DNA of 64,000 nucleotides from Limanda limanda (taxonomy: Eukaryota > Chordata > Actinopteri > Pleuronectiformes > Pleuronectidae), in contig NW_026870589.1 of assembly GCF_963576545.1 (NCBI RefSeq), forward strand, positions 186,001 to 250,000, in the 5' to 3' direction. Position numbers and translations under genes: made by a program. Each line of letters begins with the position of its first letter. The stretch's first letter is position 1. Shown here piece by piece: positions 20,566 to 32,426 of the stretch. The notes under the pieces are model-generated. The model did not search any database and was not told the origin of the DNA. It was given only the letters and a program-made list of their open reading frames with translations.

Positions 20566-22972
20566 GGAAAGTGGTTGCATCTGGACTAATTTGGGTCCTG
20601 CGGATCGATTGGTACCATCCCCGAGCTTGTACGACCTTCGGAAGAGGTCGACCGACGAAATTCCCCCAAATCTGAGGAGATATTCTTGAATAACTTTTTT
20701 TGTGAAGGTCGGAGAGACTTGCAAGTAGGCTCTACCCCCACTAAATGGGGTAGCGCGCATCGATCGGTACCATCCTTGAGCTTCTCCGACTTTCGGAAGG
20801 GTTAGGGTTAGGGCTAGGGATGAAAGCACATAGGAGAAAGAGATATTCTTGAATAACTTTTTTTGTGAAGGTCGGAGAGACTTGCAAGTAGGCTCTACCC
20901 CCACTAAATGGGGTAGCACGCATCGATCGGTACCATCCTTGAGCTTCTCCGACTTTCGTAAGGGTTAGGGTTAGGGTTAGGGATGAAAGCACGTAGGAGA
21001 AAGAGATATTCTTGAATAACTTTTTTTGTGAAGGTCGGAGAGACTTGAAAAGTGGTTGCATCTGGACTAATTTGGGTCCTGCGGATCGATTGGTACCATC
21101 CCCGAGCTTGTACGACCTTCGGAAGAGGTCGACCGACGAAATTCCCCCAAATCTGAGGAGATATTCTTGAATAACTTTTTTTGTGAAGGTCGGAGAGACT
21201 TGCAAGTAGGCTCTACCCCCACTAAATGGGGTAGCGCGCATCGATCCGTACCATCCTTGAGCTTCTCCGACTTTCGGAAGGGTTAGGGTTAGGGTTAGGG
21301 ATGAAAGCACATAGGAGAAAGAGATATTCTTGAATAACTTTTTTTGTGAAGGTCGGAGAGACTTGCAAGTAGGCTCTACCCCCACTAAATGGGGTAGCGC
21401 GCATCGATCGGTACCATCCTTGAGCTTCTCCGACTTTCGGAAGGGTTAGGGTTAGGGTTAGGGATGAAAGCACATAGGAGAAAGAGATATTCTTGAATAA
21501 CTTTTTTTGTGAAGGTCGGAGAGACTTGGAAAGTGGTTGCATCTGGACTAATTTGGGTCCTGCTGATCGATTGGTACCATCCCCGAGCTTGTACGACCTT
21601 CGGAAGAGGTCGACCGACGAAATTCCCCCAAATCTGAGGAGATATTCTTGAATAACTTTTTTTGTGAAGGTCGGAGAGACTTGCAAGTAGGCTCTACCCC
21701 CACTAAATGGGGTTGCGCGCATCGATCGGTACCATCCTTGAGCTTCTCCGACTTTCGGAAGGGTTAGGGTTAGGGTTAGGGATGAAAGCACATAGGAGAA
21801 AGAGATATTCTTGAATAACTTTTTTTGTGAAGGTCGGAGAGACTTGCAAGTAGGCTCTACCCCCACTAAATGGGATAGCGCGCATCGATCGGTACCATCC
21901 TTGAGCTTCTCCGACTTTCGGAAGGGTTAGGGTTAGGGTTAGGGATGAAAGCACATAGGAGAAAGAGATATTCTTGAATAACTTTTTTTGTGAAGGTCGG
22001 AGAGACTTGCAAGTAGGCTCTACCCCCACTAAATGGGGTAGCGCGCATCGATCGGTACCATCCTTGAGCTTCTCCGACTTTCGGAAGGGTTAGGGTTAGG
22101 GTTAGGGATGAAAGCACATAGGAGAAAGAAATATTCTTGAATAACTTTTTTTGTGAAGGTCGGAGAGACTTGGAAAGTGGTTGCATCTGGACTAATTTGG
22201 GTCCTGCGGATCGATTGGTACACTCCCCGAGCTTGTACGACCTTCGGAAGAGGTCGACCGACGAAATTCCCCCAAATCTGAGGAGATATTCTTGAATAAC
22301 TTTTTTTGTGAAGGTCGGAGAGACTTGCAAGTAGGCTCTACCCCCACTAAATGGGGTAGCGCGCATCGATCGGTACCATCCTTGAGCTTTTCCGACTTTC
22401 GGAAGGGTTAGGGTTAGGGATGAAAGCACATAGGAGAAAGAGATATTCTTGAATAACTTTTTTTGTGAAGGTCGGAGAGACTTGCAAGTAGGCTCTACCC
22501 CCACTAAATGGGGTAGCACGCATCGATCGGTACCATCCTTGAGCTTCTCCGACTTTCGGAAGGGTTAGGGTTAGGGTTAGGGATGAAAGCACATAGGAGA
22601 AAGAGATATTCTTGAATAACTTTTTTTGTGAAGGTCGGAGAGACTTGCAAGTAGGCTCTACCCCCACTAAATGGGGTAGCGCGCATCGATCGGTACCATC
22701 CTTGAGCTTCTCCGACTTTCGGAAGGGTTAGGGTTAGGGTTAGGGATGAAAGCACATAGGAGAAAGAGATATTCTTGAATAACTTTTTTTGTGAAGGTCG
22801 GAGAGACTTGCAAGTAGGCTCTACCCCCACTAAATGGGGTAGCGCGCATCGATCGGTACCATCCTTGAGCTTCTCCGACTTTCGGAAGGGTTAGGGTTAG
22901 GGTTAGGGATGAAAGCACATAGGAGAAAGAGATATTCTTGAATAACTTTTTTTGTGAAGGTCGGAGAGACTT
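20566..22972 (+). repeat. Left-domain block L4, shortened copy of L3
   Basis: Follows 13184 onward at offset 7,382 through the A' at 22327 and the A after it (22484), including the hybrid A at 20721, GATCCGTACC at 21202, GCTGAT in B 21528 and GGTACACTCC in B 22172. It then has A' A A A before B 22973 (GCAGAT), whereas L3 has two extra B units and three extra A units. The difference is 799 bp, a whole number of monomers. Confidence 0.88.
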
Positions 22973-25379
22973 GGAAAGTGGTTGCATCTGGACTAATTTG
23001 GGTCCTGCAGATCGATTGGTACCATCCCCGAGCTTGTACGACCTTCGGAAGAGGTCGACCGACGAAATTCCCCCAAATCTGAGGAGATATTCTTGAATAA
23101 CTTTTTTTGTGAAGGTCGGAGAGACTTGCAAGTAGGCTCTACCCCCACTAAATGGGGTTGCGCGCATCGATCGGTACCATCCTTGAGCTTCTCCGACTTT
23201 CGGAAGGGTTAGGGTTAGGGTTAGGGATGAAAGCACATAGGAGAAAGAGATATTCTTGAATAACTTTTTTTGTGAAGGTCGGAGAGACTTGCAAGTAGGC
23301 TCTACCCCCACTAAATGGGGTTGCGCGCATCGATCGGTACCATCCTTGAGCTTCTCCGACTTTCGGAAGGGTTAGGGTTAGGGTTAGGGATGAAAGCACA
23401 TAGGAGAAAGAGATATTCTTGAATAACTTTTTTTGTGAAGGTCGGAGAGACTTGCAAGTAGGCTCTACCCCCACTAAATGGGGTAGCACGCATCGATCGG
23501 TACCATCCTTGAGCTTCTCCGACTTTCGGAAGGGTTAGGGTTAGGGTTAGGGATGAAAGCACATAGGAGAAAGAGATATTCTTGAATAACTTTTTTTGTG
23601 AAGGTCGGAGAGACTTGGAAAGTGGTTGCATCTGGACTAATTTGTGTCCTGCGGATCGATTGGTACCATCCCCGAGCTTGTACGACCTTCGAAAGAGGTC
23701 GACCGACGAAATTCTCCCAAATCTGAGGAGATATTCTTGAATAACTTTTTTTGTGAAGGTCGGAGAGACTTGCAAGTAGGCTCTACCCCCACTAAATGGG
23801 GTTGCGCGCATCGATCGGTACCATCCTTGAGCTTCTCCGACTTTCGGAAGGGTTAGGGTTAGGGTTAGGGATGAAAGCACATAGGAGAAAGAGATATTCT
23901 TGAATAACTTTTTTTGTGAAGGTCGGAGAGACTTGCAAGTAGGCTCTACCCCCACTAAATGGGGTAGCGCGCATCGATCGGTACCATCCTTGAGCTTCTC
24001 CGACTTTCGGAAGGGTTAGGGTTAGGGTTAGGGATGAAAGCACATAGGAGAAAGAGATATTCTTGAATAACTTTTTTTGTGAAGGTCGGAGAGACTTGCA
24101 AGTAGGCTCTACCCCCACTAAATGGGGTAGCGCGCATCGATCGGTACCATCCTTGAGCTTCTCCGACTTTCGGAAGGGTTAGGGTTAGGGTTAGGGATGA
24201 AAGCACATAGGAGAAAGAGATATTCTTGAATAACTTTTTTTGTGAAGGTCGGAGAGACTTGCAAGTAGGCTCTACCCCCACTAAATGGGGTAGCGCGCAT
24301 CGATCGGTACCATCCTTGAGCTTCTCCGACTTTCGGAAGGGTTAGGGTTAGGGTTAGGGATGAAAGCACATAGGAGAAAGAGATATTCTTGAATAACTTT
24401 TTTTGTGAAGGTCGGAGAGACTTGGAAAGTGGTTGCATCTGGACTAATTTGGGTCCTGCGGATCGATTGGTACCATCCCCGAGCTTGTACGACCTTCGGA
24501 AAAGGTCGACCGACGAAATTCCCCCAAATCTGAGGAGATATTCTTGAATAACTTTTTTTGTGAAGGTCGGAGAGACTTGCAAGTAGGCTCTACCCCCACT
24601 AAATGGGGTAGCGCGCATCGATCGGTACCATCCTTGAGCTTCTCCGACTTTCGGAAGGGTTAGGGTTAGGGTTAGGGATGAAAGCACATAGGAGAAAGAG
24701 ATATTCTTGAATAACTTTTTTTGTGAAGGTCGGAGAGACTTGCAAGTAGGCTCTACCCCCACTAAATGGGGTAGCGCGCATCGATCGGTACCATCCTTGA
24801 GCTTCTCCGACTTTCGGAAGGGTTAGGGTTAGGGATGAAAGCACATAGGAGAAAGAGATATTCTTGAATAACTTTTTTTGTGAAGGTCGGAGAGACTTGG
24901 AAAGTGGTTGCATCTGGACTAATTTGGGTCCTGCAGATCGATTGGTACCATCCCCGAGCTTGTACGACCTTCGGAAGAGGTCGACCGACGAAATTCCCCC
25001 AAATCTGAGGAGATATTCTTGAATAACTTTTTTTGTGAAGGTCGGAGAGACTTGCAAGTAGGCTCTACCCCCACTAAATGGGGTTGCGCGCATCGATCGG
25101 TACCATCCTTGAGCTTCTCCGACTTTCGGAAGGGTTAGGGTTAGGGTTAGGGATGAAAGCACATAGGAGAAAGAGATATTCTTGAATAACTTTTTTTGTG
25201 AAGGTCGGAGAGACTTGCAAGTAGGCTCTACCCCCACTAAATGGGGTAGCACGCATCGATCGGTACCATCCTTGAGCTTCTCCGACTTTCGGAAGGGTTA
25301 GGGTTAGGGTTAGGGATGAAAGCACATAGGAGAAAGAGATATTCTTGAATAACTTTTTTTGTGAAGGTCGGAGAGACTT
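22973..25379 (+). repeat. Left-domain block, 1,932-like copy with an internal A' change
   Basis: B(GCAGAT) A A A, B(CTTCGAAAG 23617) A A A A, B(GGAAAAGG 24424) A A', B(GCAGAT 24899) A A. From 23617 this is the 1,932-bp order, but with one hexamer lost at 24742 and one A lost after 24899 (1,763 bp). B 23617 has a private TTTGTGTCCT. Confidence 0.85.
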
Positions 25380-27784
25380 GGAAAGTGGTTGCATCTGGAC
25401 TAATTTGGGTCCTGCGGATCGATTGGTACCATCCCCGAGCTTGTACGACCTTCGAAAGAGGTCGACCGACGAAATTCTCCCAAATCTGAGGAGATATTCT
25501 TGAATAACTTTTTTTGTGAAGGTCGGAGAGACTTGCAAGTAGGCTCTACCCCCACTAAATGGGGTTGCGCGCATCGATCGGTACCATCCTTGAGCTTCTC
25601 CGACTTTCGGAAGGGTTAGGGTTAGGGTTAGGGATGAAAGCACATAGGAGAAAGAGATATTCTTGAATAACTTTTTTTGTGAAGGTCGGAGAGACTTGCA
25701 AGTAGGCTCTACCCCCACTAAATGGGGTAGCGCACATCGATCGGTACCATCCTTGAGCTTCTCCGACTTTCGGAAGGGTTAGGGTTAGGGTTAGGGATGA
25801 AAGCACATAGGAGAAAGAGATATTCTTGAATAACTTTTTTTGTGAAGGTCGGAGAGACTTGCAAGTAGGCTCTACCCCCACTAAATGGGGTAGCGCGCAT
25901 CGATCGGTACCATCGTTGAGCTTCTCCGACTTTCGGAAGGGTTAGGGTTAGGGTTAGGGATGAAAGCACATAGGAGAAAGAGATATTCTTGAATAACTTT
26001 TTTTGTGAAGGTCGGAGAGACTTGGAAAGTGGTTGCATCTGGACTAATTTGGGTCCTGCGGATCGATTGGTACCATCCCCGAGCTTGTACGACCTTCGGA
26101 AAAGGTCGACCGACGAAATTCCCCCAAATCTGAGGAGATATTCTTGAATAACTTTTTTTGTGAAGGTCGGAGAGACTTGCAAGTAGGCTCTACCCCCACT
26201 AAATGGGGTAGCGCGCATCGATCGGTACCATCCTTGAGCTTCTCCGACTTTCGGAAGGGTTAGGGTTAGGGTTAGGGATGAAAGCACATAGGAGAAAGAG
26301 ATATTCTTGAATAACTTTTTTTGTGAAGGTCGGAGAGACTTGCAAGTAGGCTCTACCCCCACTAAATGGGGTAGCGCACATCGATCAGTACCATCCTTGA
26401 GCTTCTCCGACTTTCGGAAGGGTTAGGGTTAGGGTTAGGGATGAAAGCACATAGGAGAAAGAGATATTCTTGAATAACTTTTTTTGTGAAGGTCGGAGAG
26501 ACTTGGAAAGTGGTTGCATCTGGACTAATTTGGGTCCTGCGGATCGATTGGTACCATCCCCGAGCTTGTACGACCTTCGGAAGAGGTCGACCGACGAAAT
26601 TCCCCCAAATCTGAGGAGATATTCTTGAATAACTTTTTTTGTGAAGGTCGGAGAGACTTGCAAGTAGGCTCTACCCCCACTAAATGGGGTTGCGCGCATC
26701 GATCGGTACCATCCTTGAGCTTCTCCGACTTTCGGAAGGGTTAGGGTTAGGGTTAGGGATGAAAGCACATAGGAGAAAGAGATATTCTTGAATAACTTTT
26801 TTTGTGAAGGTCGGAGAGACTTGCAAGTAGGCTCTACCCCCACTAAATGGGGTAGCGCACATCGATCAGTACCATCCTTGAGCTTCTCCGACTTTCGGAA
26901 GGGTTAGGGTTAGGGTTAGGGATGAAAGCACATAGGAGAAAGAGATATTCTTGAATAACTTTTTTTGTGAAGGTCGGAGAGACTTGGAAAGTGGTTGCAT
27001 CTGGACTAATTTGGGTCCTGCGGATCGATTGGTACCATCCCCGAGCTTGTACGACCTTCGGAAGAGGTCGACCGACGAAATTCCCCCAAATCTGAGGAGA
27101 TATTCTTGAATAACTTTTTTTGTGAAGGTCGGAGAGACTTGCAAGTAGGCTCTACCCCCACTAAATGGGGTTGCGCGCATCGATCGGTACCATCCTTGAG
27201 CTTCTCCGACTTTCGGAAGGGTTAGGGTTAGTGTTAGGGATGAAAGCACATAGGAGAAAGAGATATTCTTGAATAACTTTTTTTGTGAAGGTCGGAGAGA
27301 CTTGCAAGTAGGCTCTACCCCCACTAAATGGGGTAGCGCGCATCGATCGGTACCATCCTTGAGCTTCTCCGACTTTCGGAAGGGTTAGGGTTAGGGTTAG
27401 GGATGAAAGCACATAGGAGAAAGAGATATTCTTGAATAACTTTTTTTGTGAAGGTCGGAGAGACTTGAAAAGTGGTTGCATCTGGACTAATTTGGGTCCT
27501 GCGGATCGATTGGTACCATCCCCGAGCTTGTACGACCTTCGGAAGAGGTCGACCGACGAAATTCCCCCAAATCTGAGGAGATATTCTTGAATAACTTTTT
27601 TTGTGAAGGTCGGAGAGACTTGCAAGTAGGCTCTACCCCCACTAAATGGGGTTGCGCGCATCGATCAGTACCATCCTTGAGCTTCTCCGACTTTCGGAAG
27701 GGTTAGGGTTAGGGTTAGGGATGAAAGCACATAGGAGAAAGAGATATTCTTGAATAACTTTTTTTGTGAAGGTCGGAGAGACTT
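25380..27784 (+). repeat. Transition zone between left and right domains
   Basis: The left-type B units (CTTCGAAAG at 25380, GGAAAAGG at 26024) give way to right-type ones (GAAAAG head at 27467). A units here carry GCGCACATCG and ATCAGTACC, marks absent further left. The 481-bp stretches 26179-26659 and 26660-27140 are a tandem pair sharing GCGCACATCGATCAG in their second A (26342, 26823). A 27141 has the first TTAGTG break of a telomeric tract. Confidence 0.8.
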
Positions 27785-28585
27785 GCAAGTAGGCTCTACC
27801 CCCACTAAATGGGGTAGCGCGCATCGATCGGTACCATCCTTGAGCTTCTCCGACTTTCGGAAGGGTTAGGGTTAGGGTTAGGGATGAAAGCACATAGGAG
27901 AAAGAGATATTCTTGAATAACTTTTTTTGTGAAGGTCGGAGAGACTTGAAAAGTGGTTGCATCTGGACTAATTTGGGTCCTGCGGATCGATTGGTACCAT
28001 CCCCGAGCTTGTACGACCTTCGGAAGAGGTCGACCGACGAAATTCCCCCAAATCTGAGGAGATATTCTTGAATAACTTTTTTTGTGAAGGTCGGAGAGAC
28101 TTGCAAGTAGGCTCTACCCCCACTAAATAGGGTTGCGCGCATCGATCGGTACCATCCTTGAGCTTCTCCGACTTTCGGAAGGGTTAGGGTTAGGGATGAA
28201 AGCACATAGGAGAAAGAGATATTCTTGAATAACTTTTTTTGTGAAGGTCGGAGAGACTTGCAAGTAGGCTCTACCCCCACTAAATGGGGTAGCGCGCATC
28301 GATCGGTACCATCCTTGAGCTTCTCCGACTTTCGGAAGGGTTAGGGTTAGGGTTAGGGATGAAAGCACATAGGAGAAAGAGATATTCTTGAATAACTTTT
28401 TTGGTGAAGGTCGGAGAGACTTGCAAGTAGGCTTTACCCCCACTAAATGGGGTAGCGCGCATCGATCGGTACCATCCTTGAGCTTCTCCGACTTTCGGAA
28501 GGGTTAGGGTTAGGGTTAGGGATGAAAGCACATAGGAGAAAGAGATATTCTTGAATAACTTTTTTTGTGAAGGTCGGAGAGACTT

Positions 28586-28741
28586 GAGAAAGTGGTTGCA
28601 TCTGGACTAATTTGGGTCCTGCGGATCGATTGGTACCATCCCCGAGCTTGTACGACCTTCGGAAGAGGTCGACCGACGAAATTCCCCCAAATCTGAGGAG
28701 ATATTCTTGAATAACTTTTTTTGTGAAGGTCGGAGAGACTT
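28586..28741 (+). repeat. 156-bp B monomer with one inserted base
   Basis: The head reads GAGAAAGTGG, one base longer than the usual GGAAAGTGG. It is one of two B units of this length in the window; the other (42522-42677) is its copy in R2. The A unit that follows has ACAAAATGG, which removes the CTA that stops minus-strand reading in other A units. Confidence 0.88.
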
Positions 28742-31700
28742 GCAGGTAGGCTCTACCCCCACAAAATGGGGTAGCGCGCATCGATCGGTACCATCCTTGA
28801 GCTCCTCCGACTTTCGGAAGGGTTAGGGTTAGGGTTAGGGATGAAAGCACATAGGAGAAAGAGATATTCTTGAATAACTTTTTTTGTGAAGGTCGGAGAG
28901 ACTTGCAAGTAGGCTCTACCCCCACTAAATGGGGTAGCGCGCATCGATCGGTACCATCCTTGAGCTTCTCCGACTTTCGGAAGGGTTAGGGTTAGGGTTA
29001 GGGATGAAAGCACATAGGAGAAAGAGATATTCTTGAATAACTTTTTTTGTGAAGGTCGGAGAGACTTGGAAAGTGGTTGCATCTGGACTAATTTGGGTCC
29101 TGCGGATCGATTGGTACCATCCCCGAGCTTGTACGACCTTCGGAAGAGGTCGACCGACGAAATTCCCCCAAATCTGAGGAGATATTCTTGAATAACTTTT
29201 TTTGTGAAGGTCGGAGAGACTTGCAAGTAGGCTCTACCCCCACTAAATGGGGTAGCGTGCATCGATCGGTACCATCCTTGAGCTTCTCCGACTTTCGGAA
29301 GGGTTAGGGTTAGTGTTAGGGATGAAAGCACATAGGAGAAAGAGATATTCTTGAATAACTTTTTTTGTGAAGGTCGGAGAGACTTGCAAGTAGGCTCTAC
29401 CCCCACTAAATGGGGTAGCGCGCATCGATCAGTACCATCCTTGAGCTTCTCCGACTTTCGGAAGGGTTAGGGTTAGGGTTAGGGATGAAAGCACATAGGA
29501 GAAAGAGATATTCTTGAATAACTTTTTTTGTGAAGGTCGGAGAGACTTGAAAAGTGGTTGCATCTGGACTAATTTGGGTCCTGCGGATCGATTGGTACCA
29601 TCCCCGAGCTTGTACGACCTTCGGAAGAGGTCGACCGACGAAATTCCCCCAAATCTGAGGAGATATTCTTGAATAACTTTTTTTGTGAAGGTCGGAGAGA
29701 CTTGCAAGTAGGCTCTACCCCCACTAAATGGGGTTGCGCGCATCGATCAGTACCATCCTTGAGCTTCTCCGACTTTCGGAAGGGTTAGGGTTAGGGTTAG
29801 GGATGAAAGCACATAGGAGAAAGAGATATTCTTGAATAACTTTTTTTGTGAAGGTCGGAGAGACTTGCAAGTAGGCTCTACCCCCACTAAATGGGGTAGC
29901 GCGCATCGATCGGTACCATCCTTGAGCTTCTCCGACTTTCGGAAGGGTTAGGGTTAGGGTTAGGGATGAAAGCACATAGGAGAAAGAGATATTCTTGAAT
30001 AACTTTTTTTGTGAAGGTCGGAGAGACTTGAAAAGTGGTTGCATCTGGACTAATTTGGGTCCTGCGGATCGATTGGTACCATCCCCGAGCTTGTACGACC
30101 TTCGGAAGAGGTCGACCGACGAAATTCCCCCAAATCTGAGGAGATATTCTTGAATAACTTTTTTTGTGAAGGTCGGAGAGACTTGCAAGTAGGCTCTACC
30201 CCCACTAAATGGGGTTGCGCGCATCGATCGGTACCATCCTTGAGCTTCTCCGACTTTCGGAAGGGTTAGGGTTAGGGTTAGGGATGAAAGCACATAGGAG
30301 AAAGAGATATTCTTGAATAACTTTTTTTCTGAAGGTCGGAGAGACTTGCAAGTAGGCTCTACCCCCACTAAATGGGGTAGCGCGCATCGATCGGTACCAT
30401 CCTTGAGCTTCTCCGACTTTCGGAAGGGTTAGGGTTAGGGTTAGGGATGAAAGCACATAGGAGAAAGAGATATTCTTGAATAACTTTTTTTGTGAAGGTC
30501 GGAGAGACTTGCAAGTAGGCTTTACCCCCACTAAATGGGGTAGCGCGCATCGATCGGTACCATCCTTGAGCTTCTCCGACTTTCGGAAGGGTTAGGGTTA
30601 GGGTTAGGGATGAAAGCACATAGGAGAAAGAGATATTCTTGAATAACTTTTTTTGTGAAGGTCGGAGAGACTTGGAAAGTGGTTGCATCTGGACTAATTT
30701 GGGTCCTGCGGATCGATTGGTACCATCCCCGAGCTTGTACGACCTTCGGAAAAGGTCGACCGACGAAATTCCCCCAAATCTGAGGAGATATTCTTGAATA
30801 ACTTTTTTTGTGAAGGTCGGAGAGACTTGCAGGTAGGCTCTACCCCCACTAAATGGGGTAGCGCGCATCGATCGGTACCATCCTTGAGCTTCTCCGACTT
30901 TCGGAAGGGTTAGGGTTAGGGTTAGGGATGAAAGCACATAGGAGAAAGAGATATTCTTGAATAACTTTTTTTGTGAAGGTCGGAGAGACTTGCAAGTAGG
31001 CTCTACCCCCACTAAATGGGGTAGCGCGCATCGATCGGTACCATTCTTGAGCTTCTCCGACTTTCGGAAGGGTTAGGGTTAGGGTTAGGGATGAAAGCAC
31101 ATAGGAGAAAGAGATATTCTTGAATAACTTTTTTTGTGAAGGTCGGAGAGACTTGGAAAGTGGTTGCATCTGGACTAATTTGGGTCCTGCGGATCGATTG
31201 GTACCATCCCCGAGCTTGTACGACCTTCGGAAGAGGTCGACCGACGAAATTCCCCCAAATCTGAGGAGATATTCTTGAATAACTTTTTTTGTGAAGGTCG
31301 GAGAGACTTGCAAGTAGGCTCTACCCCCACTAAATGGGGTAGCGTGCATCGATCGGTACCATCCTTGAGCTTCTCCGACTTTCGGAAGGGTTAGGGTTAG
31401 GGTTAGTGATGAAAGCACATAGGAGAAAGAGATATTCTTGAATAACTTTTTTTGTGAAGGTCGGAGAGACTTGCAAGTAGGCTCTACCCCCACTAAATGG
31501 GGTAGCACGCATCGATCGGTACCATCCTTGAGCTTCTCCGACTTTCGGAAGGGTTAGGGTTAGGGTTAGGGATGAAAGCACATAGGAGAAAGAGATATTC
31601 TTGAATAACTTTTTTTGTGAAGGTCGGAGAGACTTGGAAAGTGGTTGCATCTGGACTAATTTGGGTCCTGCGGATCGATTGGTACCATCCCCGAGCTTGT

Positions 31701-32271
31701 ACGACCTTCGGAAGAGGTCGACCGACGAAATTCCCCCAAATCTGAGGAGATATTCTTGAATAACTTTTTTTGTGAAGGTCGGAGAGACTTGCAAGTAGGC
31801 TCTACCCCCACTAAATGGGGTAGCGCGCATCGATCGGTACCATCCTTGAGCTTCTCCGACTTTCGGAAGGGTTAGGGTTAGGGTTAGGGATGAAAGCACA
31901 TAGGAGAAAGAGATATTCTTGAATAACTTTTTTTGTGAAGGTCGGAGAGACTTGCAAGTAGGCTCTACCCCCACTAAATGGGGTAGCGCGCATCGATCGG
32001 TACCATCCTTGAGCTTCTCCGACTTTCGGAAGGGTTAGGGTTAGGGTTAGGGATGAAAGCACATAGGAGAAAGAGATATTCTTGAATAACTTTTTTTGTG
32101 AAGGTCGGAGAGACATGAAAAGTGGTTGCATCTGGACTAATTTGGGTCCTGCGGATCGATTGGTACCATCCCCGAGCTTGTACGACCTTCGGAAGAGGTC
32201 GACCGACGAAATTCCCCCAAATCTGAGGAGATATTCTTGAATAACTTTTTTTGTGAAGGTCGGAGAGACTT

Positions 32272-32426
32272 GCAAGTAGGCTCTACTCCCACTAAATGGG
32301 GTAGCGCGCATCGATTGGTACCATCCCCGAGCTTGTACGACCTTCGGAAGAGGTCGACCGACGAAATTCCCCCAAATCTGAGGAGATATTCTTGAATAAC
32401 TTTTTTTGTGAAGGTCGGAGAGACTT
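32272..32426 (+). repeat. A/B chimeric monomer (A head, B body), 155 bp
   Basis: Positions 1-38 are type A (GCAAGTAGG, CTACTCCC, GCGCGC). From position 45 on it is type B (TGGTACCATCCCCG, the CGACCT/AGGTCG hairpin, GGTCGACC), with no TTAGGG. The switch lies within ATCGAT (39-44), or up to position 55 if the T at 45 was a point change in an A parent. It stands between B 32117 and A 32427, the only context where a B body follows a B directly. It shows that A and B recombine or convert in the shared middle. Confidence 0.93.
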
